From: Neckera pumila
Taxonomy: Eukaryota > Streptophyta > Bryopsida > Hypnales > Neckeraceae
NCBI GenBank assembly: GCA_963969595.1
Contig: OZ018408.1
Span: 4,771,823 to 4,835,822 of the forward strand
Direction of reading: 5' to 3'
DNA length: 64,000 bases
The notes beneath the pieces are model-generated. The model was not told where the DNA came from, ran no database searches, and saw only the letters and a list, made by a program, of their open reading frames with translations. The translations under genes were made by a program, and so were the position numbers. This document shows positions 1 through 11,925 of this stretch, one piece after another. Within the stretch, counting starts at the first letter, position 1. Each line of letters starts with the position of its first letter.

Positions 1-1594
1 CAATTATCATGAATGTTAAATGAAATAATTCACCAAAAATGAAGTTTTGATTTTCTTGAAACTGAAATTTGGTCTGCTTGAATGAAATTAAGAATTGAAT
101 GTCAATTATGCAAGACAAAAAATACCAATTGTATTCTATGTTATATAAAACGGCACAACAAGCAATTTGTAAGATTATTAGACCCAATTGTAGTGCATAT
201 AAAACAAATTGTCATCAAACGGAGGCTGACAAACTCATAGTCCTCAAGAAATCACACCCCATCTCCAAAGGTGGTTAACCCGGAAGGGCTCTGACCTCCA
301 CATTCTAAATGTTGAATAGAATGATATTCTTGTTTCTTTCTCATATTACTTGGATGAAAGTCATCCTAATTTGTAGAAATACTTTACCAAGTTATTGTCC
401 TATCTAATGGTTGGATTTGGTGCTACTAGAATACATATTTTTTTTAAATTACAAATGTACAAATAAGTCAAGTAGTTGACCAAGCCAAAAGTGCATCGAC
501 TTTGGATGTGTAAAAATGAGGACATAGATTTAAAGAACACAAAAATTTCAAAAAATTGACATGTCAAGAGAATCTCCTTTCAAATCCATTCCAACAAATT
601 GTACTCAAGAAATGATAATATTTTACTTGTAATCAAATTTTCAAGGAATTTTGAAATTTCTCTTTCAAAATTATATAAAAAAACATTGGTAATAATATTA
701 GAGTATCTAACCACACGGATGGAATCTAAAATTTATCATCTACAACTTTTACTTGAATATCAACTCATGCATCAATGGCCATTCATTCACTAGACACTGG
801 CTCATTGTCATTACGAACACACTTTATTCACAACAGCCCTCTTTGAAGACCGGAGTTTTTATGCATCTATATCAACTCCAAAATATTCTTCCAAATAACA
901 ATTTATAATGATTTTTCACAAATCGTCAATTCTGGAGAAGACTCGTTTAGGGGTTAAGTTGATTGACAGCAACATTTGTGAAAATATTCGGTTTTTAATA
1001 CTCAGTTCAAACAGTTAGTTCAAACAGTTGCTTCTTCTATAAGTGCGAGTTCTATGCTCATTTCTCAAGAGGGATGGGCCAGGTAATCGAGGAAATGAAG
1101 CACAGAAGAGACGGAAGCCCACATTGGAGATTAATGACCATTGATGGTTTTCTTTGTGTATTGGCAATAGATCAGAGTTTCAATCGACATTTCGAGCCCA
1201 TCTGACGTTCAATTTTCGAACTCTGAGAAGCAAGTTTAGCCTTGCTACTCGAGAAGAAATCAAGTCTCTTTCTAAGTCTCATATGGATACACTAAATGTT
1301 CTTGTATACCTCTCCCAGTATTTTTATCATTGAAGCAATTACCTGATCACGAGAATGAGCAGAGTACATCCAGTGCTGAAGACGCTATCCAAGCTGTATC
1401 TTTCATACAGCTGTACCTACAGAGACAAAATTCTGAAGATAGAGAGACCTAACCAAACTAACTTACTCTCTATTATTCAAGTGACGTTACAAGAATAACA
1501 AATTGCTTTGATATCAGAGGTGAGCTAAAGAGCTCAAGGACGCGCCATCTCTGGAGCTCTCGCACATTGAAAACCAGAAGAACTGTCGGACAGC
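1..1594. other. Intergenic DNA and 3' flank of the PP2C gene
   Basis: AT-rich DNA with no ORF longer than about 64 codons and no recognisable product. The last few hundred bases (about 1080-1594) are less AT-rich and probably hold the 3' untranslated region of the minus-strand phosphatase gene that ends at 1595. I see no RNA gene or clear transposon termini here. Confidence 0.5.
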
Positions 1595-4500
1595 TCAAGT
1601 TGAATGCTTGAGAGAACCAGAAGACCTCCAAATTCGGCCTTCCAGAGAGATTACCATCACTGAAACATCATCATGGTACTTGCGGCGATCACCTTGTGGG
1701 ATATCCAGAAGCTCATTCAATTCCATTCCTGCGTACAGACAAGGAACGGAACTTAGGCATTCAGCTAGACAAGAAGCATACACAACCAATACCCAGACAA
1801 CAAAGAAAAAGCACAATTTGAGATGAAAATGACGGTTACCATTCCTCTTGGCAGCTCGGAAAAGAAGCTCCTCAATAAGACGTTGTGCTGGATCTCCATC
1901 AGGACACCTTTCCATAAACCATTCCACGTGGGATACAACCTCCTCGTTGCTTAGATATTGGTACAACCCGTCCGATGAGAGTACCAGGAACCGGTCTTGG
2001 GGCCCAAGCTTATGATGCCGTAAACAAGGCTCACAATTAACATACGGATCTTCGCCTATAAACTTGCATCGGAACATTTCAAAAAGAACATTGTTCAACC
2101 GCGGCTGCATCGTTCCACCACAAACCACCGCACAGTCATACATCAGCACTTTGACAGACCTTATGCAGTGTCTTTTCATTGCATAGTTCCCCTTAAACAA
2201 GAGTGTCAGCGTGAAGGAATCCAAAACTCTTGCATGATGAAAAGAAAGCCATTCAACATTCTGCACCATATATCCAAAGTTGATGAAGTACCTGTTTCAA
2301 AAATCCAGCGCCAAATGCACGCGTCACTTTCAGTCTTCCCTTCACTCGGTCGTTTGAGATTATGTCATCATCAAACGGATGCTCTGCTCTTAACCTCTGC
2401 ACTTCCTACGAAACCCGTGGCCACAAAAAATCGCCATGTATCAGTGTCGAAAGACCACCAAGACCATCAAGACATTACTCAAGGAAAGAGAGCAGTGCAG
2501 CCAAAATATCCGCGAGTGGAGTTAAATTTCACCTCTTCAGTGCTGGTACTGTGATCCGAAGTCAGCTGCAAGGCACCTAATAGTGACAGTCCTGGTGGGG
2601 GCGGTCCAAGGAATGGATCGTGGGTCTCCAGGGCTTCAATTTCTGTAGGGGTCTCTTCAATGATTCTCTCCAGTTCTTGACGTAACAATGAGTCTCGAGC
2701 ACCAATCCGTTCGATCTCATCAACATTGAAGCCATTAAGTTGGCACCGGGAAATTTTAGAGAGAGAATTAAATGACCCTCGTCTGCAGTCTTGGGCTATG
2801 ATTGCTCGGCTATCTCCAACATTCAGAATATATACATCCTCGTCCTTCATCAGCATCACCAGTACACAAGACCCCATCAACGCCAGTTCTGGATTCTCGT
2901 CTAGCACCCTGTGTCGAAGAACCAATCGTGAGTACAACATCACGCAACTACTACTGCCCATTACAAGCCATTCGAAGGACCTACATGCCCAGATGACAGA
3001 AAACAGAGAGCACAATTTACAAGGATCCTCGAAACGACCGGCAACTGCCTTACCTGTAAGTCATATCTAGATACGCCTCTTCTGTAGCTTCCAGAGCTCG
3101 AGAGAGAGCTTTCAAGACAGCATCATGATCTACGGAGTTATCTTCCAACTCTTTGGCTTCCTCCTTCAGCCGAAGTTTCTCTCTCAGCCGCTCCTCTTCA
3201 ACAAGCCTCTCCTGTTCCCACTCATACCTAAAACCGCATATTCGCTACATTAATACAATGCTGGTTCACATCAAATGAGAAAAGCTTAGGGCGAAATATC
3301 CTCGCCGCCCTTATCATTACTCACATTGTGAGTCAACAGAAGCAACAACAAAACCACAAGCATAAGGTGAATCCCAGGCAGGCGTTACCTCCATTGCGGA
3401 TACTTCCGGTGCTGTTCTCGACGCCGATTATGAAGCACTTGCAATTTCATGTTAAGAATGCTACGATCTTTTAGGGGAGTGTTATCAGCCAAGTGTACAT
3501 TACTAGACGCTATGGGCTCAGGTGTGTCTCCCTGAGAAACAATGCTCGGCAAATCCTGTTGTTGTTCGTTACTACTACCCTCCTGTGTATCTACTCTATC
3601 CTCAACCAGTTTCCCTTCTCGTTCTAATCCTAGGTCTAAATCCCCGCAGTTCGACTCTCTCATACTCAGGTCACACTTTCCGCACCCCTCCGCACGTTCG
3701 TCGTGTCTTCCATCACAATGAATGGTTTTATCGCCCTCACAACTCGGTTGCCCAACGCAGTTGCCTACATTACCAGGTCTCAAATCTACAGCAGGATTCT
3801 CCACCTCAAGGTGATTCCGCACTTGACAACCACCAACATCCTCCCTCACACATTCCTTCCGGCCAGCATCCGAGATGCAAGGAGACGAATGCCCTAAACG
3901 TGACGCGAAGTCCCCATCATCCTGACGCCCGTCACGGATCTCATCCCCATCTCCGAACTCAAAAGCACTCCTCTGGTTCCAAAGCAAGCCTTTGAGCTCC
4001 CTGTAAATCGCAGGATATAAATTGCTCATGAGGAAATCAGGAGCATCAGGCCCATTGAACCCGTCGTAGATCCCGACGAACAGCCAGCCATGCTCTTCCG
4101 ACAAGACCACGTGCACCCGATCCTCCCCAGCTTTCCCTTGCGCCCACTGCAGGTTGTTGTCGTCCTTGATATCCAAGTCGGATCCCGAAGACCCCGACTC
4201 CAAGGGCGAAGTAAAGTCGCTCTGCGGAAACTCGCCTCGCTCGCCCTCCCGATCTCCCATGACGAAATGGCGCACGGGGATGACGATGGTGCGGGCCAAC
4301 GTGGCCGTGGTCTTGGACACCGTGCGAGCAATAGCTCTCCGCATGGGGATGCTCATGGAGCGCACGAATCGCTTGAGAGAGTTTTTCTTGCGAGGGCCAG
4401 AGAGAGGCGCGGAGAATGTGTTGCGATCCATGGGTTCCAAGGGTCCTGACATAAACCCTCTCTCTATTGGCCCCGACATGAAGCCTCTCTCCAAGGGACC

Positions 4501-5130
4501 AGACATAAACCCTCGCTCCAAAGGGCCGGATTGTAGGAGCGGGCCAGAAGCTGGGCCAGAGATCGGGCCAGAGATCGGGCCCGAATTCGCTATTCGTTGC
4601 AAGGGAAGCGCGCTGAAGGAAGCCGTGCTCTCGAACGCGGCCGCACGCTCGATGGGGACGTTCGAGAAGGAATTGAACTGCTCCTGGCTCGCGACGGAGC
4701 GCGGAGTAGCCGTGTTGGCGCTCACGGACGCGCCTGAGATCGCTTTAAAAGAGGTTTCAGTTAAGCTCTTCGAGTGTTTCGGTTTCTCCCAGACCACCCG
4801 TGGGCGATCACGGGTGGTCGCCCCGTCTGGCTCTAGGGTGGGAAGCTCCTCGGCGACTTGGGAATGGGGATCCGAGGACTCCACGGTTGTCGTCTGGGGA
4901 TCCGTAACGGCTGAGGACTCCACGGGTATGTCCGCGGGTGGAGGAGAAGGCATGGGCCCTGAATCGCCGTCCACCAAAATGGGCGACCCGAGCACGGGGC
5001 GGACGTAGCAAAATGAATGCCCCAAGCCTTCGTCCAGAGGCTCCGAGAAATGCAGCCCGTGGGAGTACTTCGCGTGGTGAGGCTCAGAGCTGAAGCAACC
5101 CACCACGACCCGGGACATCCTATTGCCCAT
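1595..5130 (-). CDS. PLL: POLTERGEIST-like (PLL) protein phosphatase 2C
   Basis: Membrane-associated PP2C-type Ser/Thr phosphatase of the POL/PLL clade, which acts in stem-cell and asymmetric-division signalling downstream of receptor kinases in Arabidopsis. Six coding exons keep phase throughout: 5130-3389, 3227-3054, 2908-2533, 2405-2292, 2104-1840 and 1728-1595, giving about 934 aa. The N-terminus MGNRMS is a likely myristoylation site, followed by the clade signature [16 protein letters not shown] (about residues 29-44) and [13 protein letters not shown] (about 131-143). Residues about 183-235 are SGP repeats with LERGFM units. Catalytic metal-site motifs are present: ED at about 336, DGFNG at about 356, NVGDSRA (exon 3), SSDGLYQY (exon 5) and YHDDVSV (exon 6). 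DGF instead of the usual DGH is normal for this clade. The ATG at 5130 is chosen because it gives the MGN start. It is somewhat longer than the Arabidopsis members. The assignment is firm; the exact paralogue is not. Confidence 0.93.
4430..4585 (-). repeat. In-frame SGP/LERGFM coding repeat
   Basis: Within exon 1 of the PLL gene, short units encoding SGPISGP and SGPLERGFM are repeated: four SGP units, then three LERGFM or IERGFM units. The underlying DNA is also repeated. The Arabidopsis relatives, as I recall them, carry fewer copies, so the array probably expanded by slippage. It lies in a linker predicted to be disordered, ahead of the phosphatase domain. Confidence 0.8.
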
Positions 5131-6400
5131 CGCATGCTCTGTACTATGGCTGCGATGTCACCCACCCAATTGGCACATCGTCAAAATGGGAGCGCCGCGG
5201 ACATGATAACGCAAAGAAGAACGGAACCCAGCTGCGTGGTGATTCGCATACATTTCTCGTGGAAACATGAAACAAATCCTCAGCGAGGATAAAAAAACCC
5301 TACGACAAAACAAATTCACTCGGACCGATCCACTCTGCCCCTGCAATTGCGGCAACCTCTACACTACCTCACAACACTCTCGACTCCCAACAAAACAGAA
5401 AAAAATCAAAAAAATCAAAAATTCAAAAAATCAAAATCACCGAAAACCAAAACAGAAGAACACAAAGAAATCAAAACCAAGAAAAAAAACACAGCAAGCT
5501 CACTTACGATGGCGGAATCTGGGCGTGTCGCACAGTCGTCATCATAAACGCCGCAGCATTTCTGTTCTCGACCCCCCAACACACACACAAACACACATAC
5601 ACTCGTCGCCCTCGTTCTCAAATGTCACACTCAAATACCCACCCCCCTTTTGTGCGTTTTCTTCTTCCTCACCTCATCGCCGGCCATCTCCTACCTTACC
5701 CATTCTTCCCAATCTCACTAGCCTCCTCCATCGTCACCCCCGATACATGCTCTTCATCCTTTCCTCCCGCTTGCGCTCCCTCCCCGGCGCTTCCCTCCCC
5801 GACCTGCCCTCCTCCCACGCCTCCCATACCCCACCCAATTCAAGGTCTCTCCCAGTAGTCTCACCCTTTCACATCGACCGCCACCGCACTTTCAAGCCTT
5901 TCCCAGGAACCCCAACCACCCTATCCCGCAATTCTCATCACCAACCCGTCCAGGGTTCCCAAACAAACCACGAGCTAGCGTTCCAGCCACACTAGAGCAA
6001 CATCAGGGGAGCTATGACGACGACGACGACGGGGAGTGCAAGATGGAAGTATGTTAGTGTGCTTGGTGGGGAGGAGGCTGTGTGTCCCGTCTCTCTTCTC
6101 GCGATTCTCGTGAACTGAGGCAAGCGAGGCGCGAGGGGTGAGCAGTAGAGAAAGAGACGAGGTCGTGAGAGGAACAAGAAGAAGACGACGACGACGACGG
6201 CGACGGCGACGAAGACCGGAGGGAGGAGGGGCGACTGATGGTCGGAAGAATGTACGTACTCGCCGTCGTTGGGGGGATACGGCGTCGTACTCGACTGGTG
6301 TAGTTACGGCGGACTGACCACTGGTCGGTGGTGGTGGCAAGGAAAGGGGGCTGCCCTAAGTTGGCGACAACTAAAGAGAAGGGGTCCCAAACTCCCAATA
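5131..6400 (-). promoter_or_regulatory. 5' leader and promoter region of the PLL gene
   Basis: GC-richer DNA upstream of the phosphatase start. On the minus strand a good donor (CCATC/GTAAGT near 5508) and a TCGTAG acceptor near 5305 suggest an intron in the 5' untranslated region, with a very A/T-rich body at 5400-5480. C-rich stretches at 5630-5860 and GA/CGA-rich sequence at 6000-6250 look like leader and core promoter. The ORFs here are low-complexity and not credible proteins. No TATA box could be fixed with confidence. Confidence 0.45.
6183..6214. repeat. GAC/CGA trinucleotide microsatellite
   Basis: A run of about ten GAC-type triplets with a few GGC interruptions, upstream of the PLL gene and probably in or near its leader. 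A shorter related run (about 6014-6030) lies nearby. Confidence 0.85.
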
Positions 6401-6554
6401 TGATTTACTAATTTTCTTTTAATTTTTTTTCAATTTAATAGGCTTGGTGGCTTGGTCCTACCCACCGTCTGACTTGCTGGGTACAAAATACTAAAAGAAA
6501 ATAGTAGAAGAATGACTCTAACCTAAGGACACAAGTCAAAGCACCATGCTTTGA

Positions 6555-6801
6555 AAATTTTGGCTGGGGTGAACCGACCCCTTTACCGAGGGAAAATGCT
6601 GAAATTTTTTATTTTCCATGCATGATAAAATTTTAAAATTTTAAAATTACATATTTTGCAATAAGAGGCCCCAAATTAAATAAAAGAGGTATAAAGATAT
6701 ATTAGTCAATTACAAAAATAGGGAGTCTTTTTTTTACATGCATCCTTGGATTGACTTGGCGAGACAAGCAAGGGATGCAGTTCACCCCAGCCTAAAATTT
6801 G
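6555..6801. mobile_element. MITE-like element with about 20-bp terminal inverted repeats
   Basis: The left end AAATTTTGGCTGGGGTGAAC is mirrored by the right end, whose reverse complement is AAATTTTAGGCTGGGGTGAA. The roughly 245-bp interior has no coding capacity. I could not define a target-site duplication, so the superfamily is open. Only one copy is seen in this window. Confidence 0.6.
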
Positions 6802-8118
6802 AGCAATGATTTTTGAAACAATTCTATATAGAAGAGGGTGATTGTATGGCATTTCCTTCAAAATAAAGGTACACGCATGACTTGTTGGTAGCATATATCA
6901 TCCCAATTTGAACAATGTTTATATAGACTATATGAGTGGTTTTATTGTAGGCTATATTGACAGTAATGTTTATGTGCCAGTAACGGGTGAGATAGCAAAC
7001 TCAAAAAGATGGTTTGAAGTATATTAAGATGTGTTTGATGAAACCAATGTCTAATGCACTTCAGTCTATCCCTATTGTAAATTCCGAGGTACGGAAAGAG
7101 TTGAATGCAAAAAGTTGAAGTGACAAGAAGATAAAGATGCAAGAGACTAAATTCCAAGGTTCATAAAGGTTTAGGGAAAATGGGATTGTGACATGAGTGT
7201 TTGTATTGTCTATACTAAGGTTCATGACAATTAGAATGTAAAGAGGTGAAGGCAATCAAAGATGGAGTGCAATATGACTCATGACTGTCTATAATTTGTT
7301 TGTAGTACGAAGAAGCCTAGTACCTACCAAATGACAAATGAATGTGATTGTCGATAGTGTAAGGATGTTATAATGCAATTGTTGGTAATCCGAAGAAGCT
7401 TAAGCCAACCCTTACCATGTGAAGAATGATTGTGATATTTGGTGATATGAGGATGTTACTTTGTGACTGTTGATAATGTGCCAAGATTCTACACTATGAT
7501 TGAGAGTAATACGTAGAAGTCACACCCATGCCGAACTGTGCCATTGTTCATGATTGTGAGTAATAGCATTATGAAATTAAACTTTGCATTCTGATTTTTA
7601 GTAATATAAAAAAGTCACTCTATGGTTGTTGGTAGTATAAAGAAATTACTCCTTCTACTATTCATGGTTGCACTCAACCAATAAGACCTTGAAACGAGGG
7701 CAATGTGAAAAAACTACAAAATGGAGATTTCTATTCAAGACACTATATTGTAGTGTAAAATTTTTAATTTTTGAGGTGCCACAAAAGCCAATATATCATC
7801 TACATTGTTACTAGTTTAGAAGGCAACTATCAAAACAAGATATTGAAGTAAAATATTTTGCCTTTAATATTGATCATATCTTGTTCTAACTAGTAGGTTG
7901 TATAGAAAAATTGTGTAAATGCCAACTTTTCATATACTTTCTATTTTCTTTGACTAATGTAAGTCAAATTAGTATAAACTTAGGCAAAATAAATATTTTC
8001 TGTATTTTTATAAAAGAAGGGTATTTTTTGCTTCAACATGTGCAACCTTTTTTTTTATCGGCTTGAATAGTCTTCTTTTTTTCTTTTTTTCTTTTTTAAC
8101 TTGTGCAATCTATAGTGC
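6802..8118. other. AT-rich intergenic DNA
   Basis: No gene found. About 7260-7680 contains loose repetition of a theme (gtgattg, gtaatacgaagaag, ttgatagtg) that looks like a heavily decayed tandem or transposon-derived sequence. Nothing in it can be assigned. Confidence 0.4.
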
Positions 8119-8268
8119 AGCTAGTAGAAAATTCAATTTTTCTGTTGTTTTGGTCGAGTTGATCCAGTCAATTTTTGACATGAATCTGTTGAAATTAACA
8201 GATTTCTGTCAAAAATGAACCAAATCAACGCGACCAAAACAACAAGAAAACTGAATTTTCTACTAGTG
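8119..8268. mobile_element. Short foldback MITE with CACTA-like ends
   Basis: About 150 bp that is almost wholly palindromic. The left arm CTAGTAGAAAATTCA pairs with the right arm TGAATTTTCTACTAG, and the pairing runs on through CAAAACAACA/TGTTGTTTTG, CGACCAAAAC and ATTTTTGACA segments. The right end in reverse complement is CACTAGTAGAAAA, which resembles plant CACTA termini. The left end is one base off (CAGCTAGTAG). The 3-bp flanks do not match, so CACTA membership is tentative. Confidence 0.6.
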
Positions 8269-11003
8269 TGGCTCTAAGATCAAGGTAAGTAGTCAGCTCT
8301 ACATGTAAGGAGATACTAGATTCTTTCAATGTTTATCAACCACATTGAGTTTCCTTGTTACAATAGTATCTGAAAAATGTTATATGGGTTGACCAAAGGA
8401 TTTAATCCACAAGATCACTTAGGTGGCCAATTAGACCAATTGTGGATCTTCCCATGGTCAATTTCCCATGCTTCTCAAATCAAATTCCCATTAGTGTAAT
8501 TAATTTGCAAAATTAATATCACTAGAAGAAAAAATTGAAGTTCATACAATACATGAATATTGCAACTTTTATAAATTTAACATATTACAATAAAAATATA
8601 TTATGTGGTTTTGATAGATTTGTATGCCACACACTAATTAGTGTAGTGAAATAATATGTATCCACCCTTTGCTTGCCATGTTTTTTTATCTATACTTTTC
8701 AAAAGCTTAACTATATACATAGATGTAATGCATTTCAAAATATTTGAAAATTGCATTATTTAAATGTAGGTCAATCAATTATACAAAGATTGAAGTAGAA
8801 ATAATTTTATTTTTTTATCTTTGTTGGCGCCTTAAGTTAATGAGGATAAGGTCTTAACAACAATTTGAAAAACAATTAGACTTGGTTGAAATTAGCTGAA
8901 TTTTTGCTACTAGAAAACTTCTATTAGTGTGATCTTAAGTGTGACATAATAGTTAGCTAATTTTATAAAAAAAACTCATTAGAATACTTTGATAAATTGA
9001 TTTTATTAAATCATTCCATACATTTCTTTGTAAGTTTCAAAAATTAATTCCGTCAATAAACTTCTTTCTTTTAGATTTAAATTAAAAGACTCATTCATAT
9101 TTCATGCCATTAGAATATTCTTTATATCTTAGAATAAATCTGTGGAGCCCTTACAATTCCACAAATTTATTTTTAGAAAGAGGGAGTAAAAGCCAACAAC
9201 ATCAAAGGCATCCACTTGAATGAAAACTTTTGTTTTTATTGGCATCGTTTTTTAATCATTTTTTAACATATTTTGAAATTAAATAAAAGTAATTTATTTA
9301 ATTTAAAGTGAAATTTCAATAAATAAGTCATAAATTTGTTGTGATAGTAACATGATTGTAATTTTATAACACATGATGATGATATCAATGCATTGCTTCA
9401 AAACTAAACAAGATTGTGCCTTACTATGCTCTTAAAGACTTCCTAGCACATAGACATCGATTCAAAGATTACACTAATTTGTCCTAGTAGTACTCATACA
9501 TTGATTTACCAAAGTCACACTATTTTGAATTAAGGCATGTTGGAATATCATTATATTCTACCAGTTTTCTCCAAAATAAAATTTTGAGGTGACATTAATT
9601 TTTCTAGGTGATTCTAATTCCCCTGTCACTAATGAGACTAATCAATATAGTTACTTAGAATAATAAATTTGTGGTTCTACAAGCTCAAGTAATTTGAATT
9701 GTATACAAATTGTGGATGAATTTGAAAATTGAACATAGTAAGAAAATGAGCCCCATTGTTGTTGATTTGCTATTATGCTTTCAAAGACTAATTTGTTGTA
9801 TGTTGTTTCAAAAATGTCAATCAAAGTTTCAAATTGAACATATGGCATGACCTCCAGTTATTTCTAAAACCTTAAACAAGCCAAAAAAGGGTTGATGGAC
9901 AACTTTTTGAGTGCTTACATGATGGAAAAATGCAAAATTTCATCCAATTTTTAAATAGAGAAAGTTCTTTGAGGTCTTGTGTAGTTGATGGTGTTAGAAA
10001 TTCGTTCATAGTATCATATATGTTTTTTTAATTGAAGAAGATGCTTGATCCACTACAAAACTTATAGTGTATTTTGGACCTTTTTACCTCCTTCCTCTTT
10101 GATCTAAGTTCTAGATATGTAAATGATCATTTTAAATTTGAATTTAATTAAAGGAATGTAGCTTATTAATTTTGGTTGATATCTAAAATTTAGAAATTTG
10201 GAAATTTTGGAAATTTTGGAAATTTTATATTTTGTTGCAATTTGAACTTTGAGCCTACAATCATGGTCTGTTGGTTTTTTAATTATAGAATGACATGGTG
10301 ATTTCATTTACACTACAATGTTCTACACTACAATATATATCTATGGTAAAAACTTCAAAGATTTAAAGTGCATTTTGAATTTGATATTAATTTTTTCTTC
10401 ACTTTCTGTTCGAATACTTATGATAATTCAAAAAAATTCAAAAAAAATCCACAAAAAATCTGCATTCTTTTGCAACTTATAGAAGTATGTAATTATACGT
10501 TTGAAAAATAAACATTCAAAATTTCATGCATATAGAGATGTAAAATGGGAGCATGTAGAGTCTATAAGTTTTGAGGTTCGGAAAGCAATCATAGGCGCCA
10601 CCCTTTCAAGGTTAATGCATAAGATCTCTATGAAATTTAATAGTAATATGAATTAAATATAACTAAGTTTGAATTTAACCCCTAAAGTCTTTTCAATTTT
10701 AGAGGTCCAAAATTGTTTTCATTATACTTGTCCCCAAAGCAAGGCTCAAATCTTCATCTATATTTATCTTTTAACAAATTCAATTGTAAAATCTTTGGAT
10801 TAAATTGTTCAAGTACATCATTTCAAAAATATTTAGATTGAATATCCCCACCAAGCAAGTTCAATGTGCATAAACTTCAAAAATGTATTTTTTGTAATCC
10901 TTTCAAGTGTTGAAGTTTGGTCTTTCTCCATTTCTAGGAAAAAAAAAACTTAATTATGTCCTGCGACTTGTGCATTTCAGTCAAGATGTTGGAACGTATC
11001 TAC
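8269..11003. other. AT-rich intergenic DNA without recognisable genes
   Basis: Only short chance ORFs. A lone AGAGGGAGTA at about 9180 resembles one Stowaway terminus, but no partner end was found. The rest looks like decayed non-coding DNA. Confidence 0.45.
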
Positions 11004-11925
11004 TTAACCCCTAAAGAACCATTGTCCCTTCGGGGAATAAATGGATTTTGGGCAAGTACTTATGGGTTGAATTTTTGTCGTGATTTTTTAGAAACTTTTT
11101 TTTGAAGATAGAAAAACTGATAAGCATTGTGGAAATTTTTTTTTCAATTGGTGCCCGGGAACAAAAGTTATGCCCAAATAAGCTCAAAACAGGGGAGAAG
11201 AGTCAGAAAAAAAAGTTTGCAAAAAAATTAGTTTAAATTTTTTAAATTTTTTTCCTTATAGATTATATTTTTGTTTATTTGTAATGCTTTGATTAATTTC
11301 ATTTGGATTTTTTATAAGAAGTTATGGACAATTTTGTTTTTTGGGCAATTAGAGCATCTTCTTGAAAAAAATAACTTGTAGAATTCATTTAAGAATGCAA
11401 TTTTTGGAAGTTTTGGAAAACAAATGTTCCACATGGTTGGGTTTTCTTGCTAGAATGATCTCACCATTGGAATTAGTGCATTTTAATTCCATCTAAAAGA
11501 TATTAATATTTCAGATTTTCCTTCTATCTTGTACCTACTTCTATTTAATAAATTTAAAAAAAATGAAATTTAAGTTTTTTTGATTTTTTTTTCCCAGACT
11601 TTCAACTCAATTCTCCACTATAAATATTTAAAGCTTAAAACTTTGTAGTGCGAAACATTTAAGTTAAAAATGTTCAAAGTCAAAAAATTTAGTCCCGCAA
11701 TGTGCTGAAAAACTTGTTTTATCTCTTCAAGCACAGGATATCTTGCAATTTGTGCAGTCAAAAACTCTAAAAAATTTTCTACACATTCTCATACTAGTTG
11801 GGTATGAGATCCTACGTTTAAATGTGCAAGAAAAACAATTTTCAGATTTTTTTACTCTTTGCTCATGAAATGGTAGTTTTGAAAATTTTTTGACAAAATA
11901 AAGGCCTTGGTTCTTTAGGTGTTAA
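11004..11925 (-). mobile_element. TTAA-flanked piggyBac-like non-autonomous element, copy 1
   Basis: Starts TTAA-CCCCTAAAGAACC and ends GGTTCTTTAGGTG-TTAA, 922 bp including both TTAA sites. It is in inverted orientation relative to the copies at 17.7 and 20.9 kb: its left end (CCATTGTCCCTTCGGGG, then GGGCAAGTACTTATGGGTTGAA-like sequence) is the reverse complement of their right ends. There is no transposase ORF. One base of the right terminal GGGG run has mutated to GGTG. TTAA targets with CCY-type termini are the piggyBac signature; the assignment is by termini only. Confidence 0.75.
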
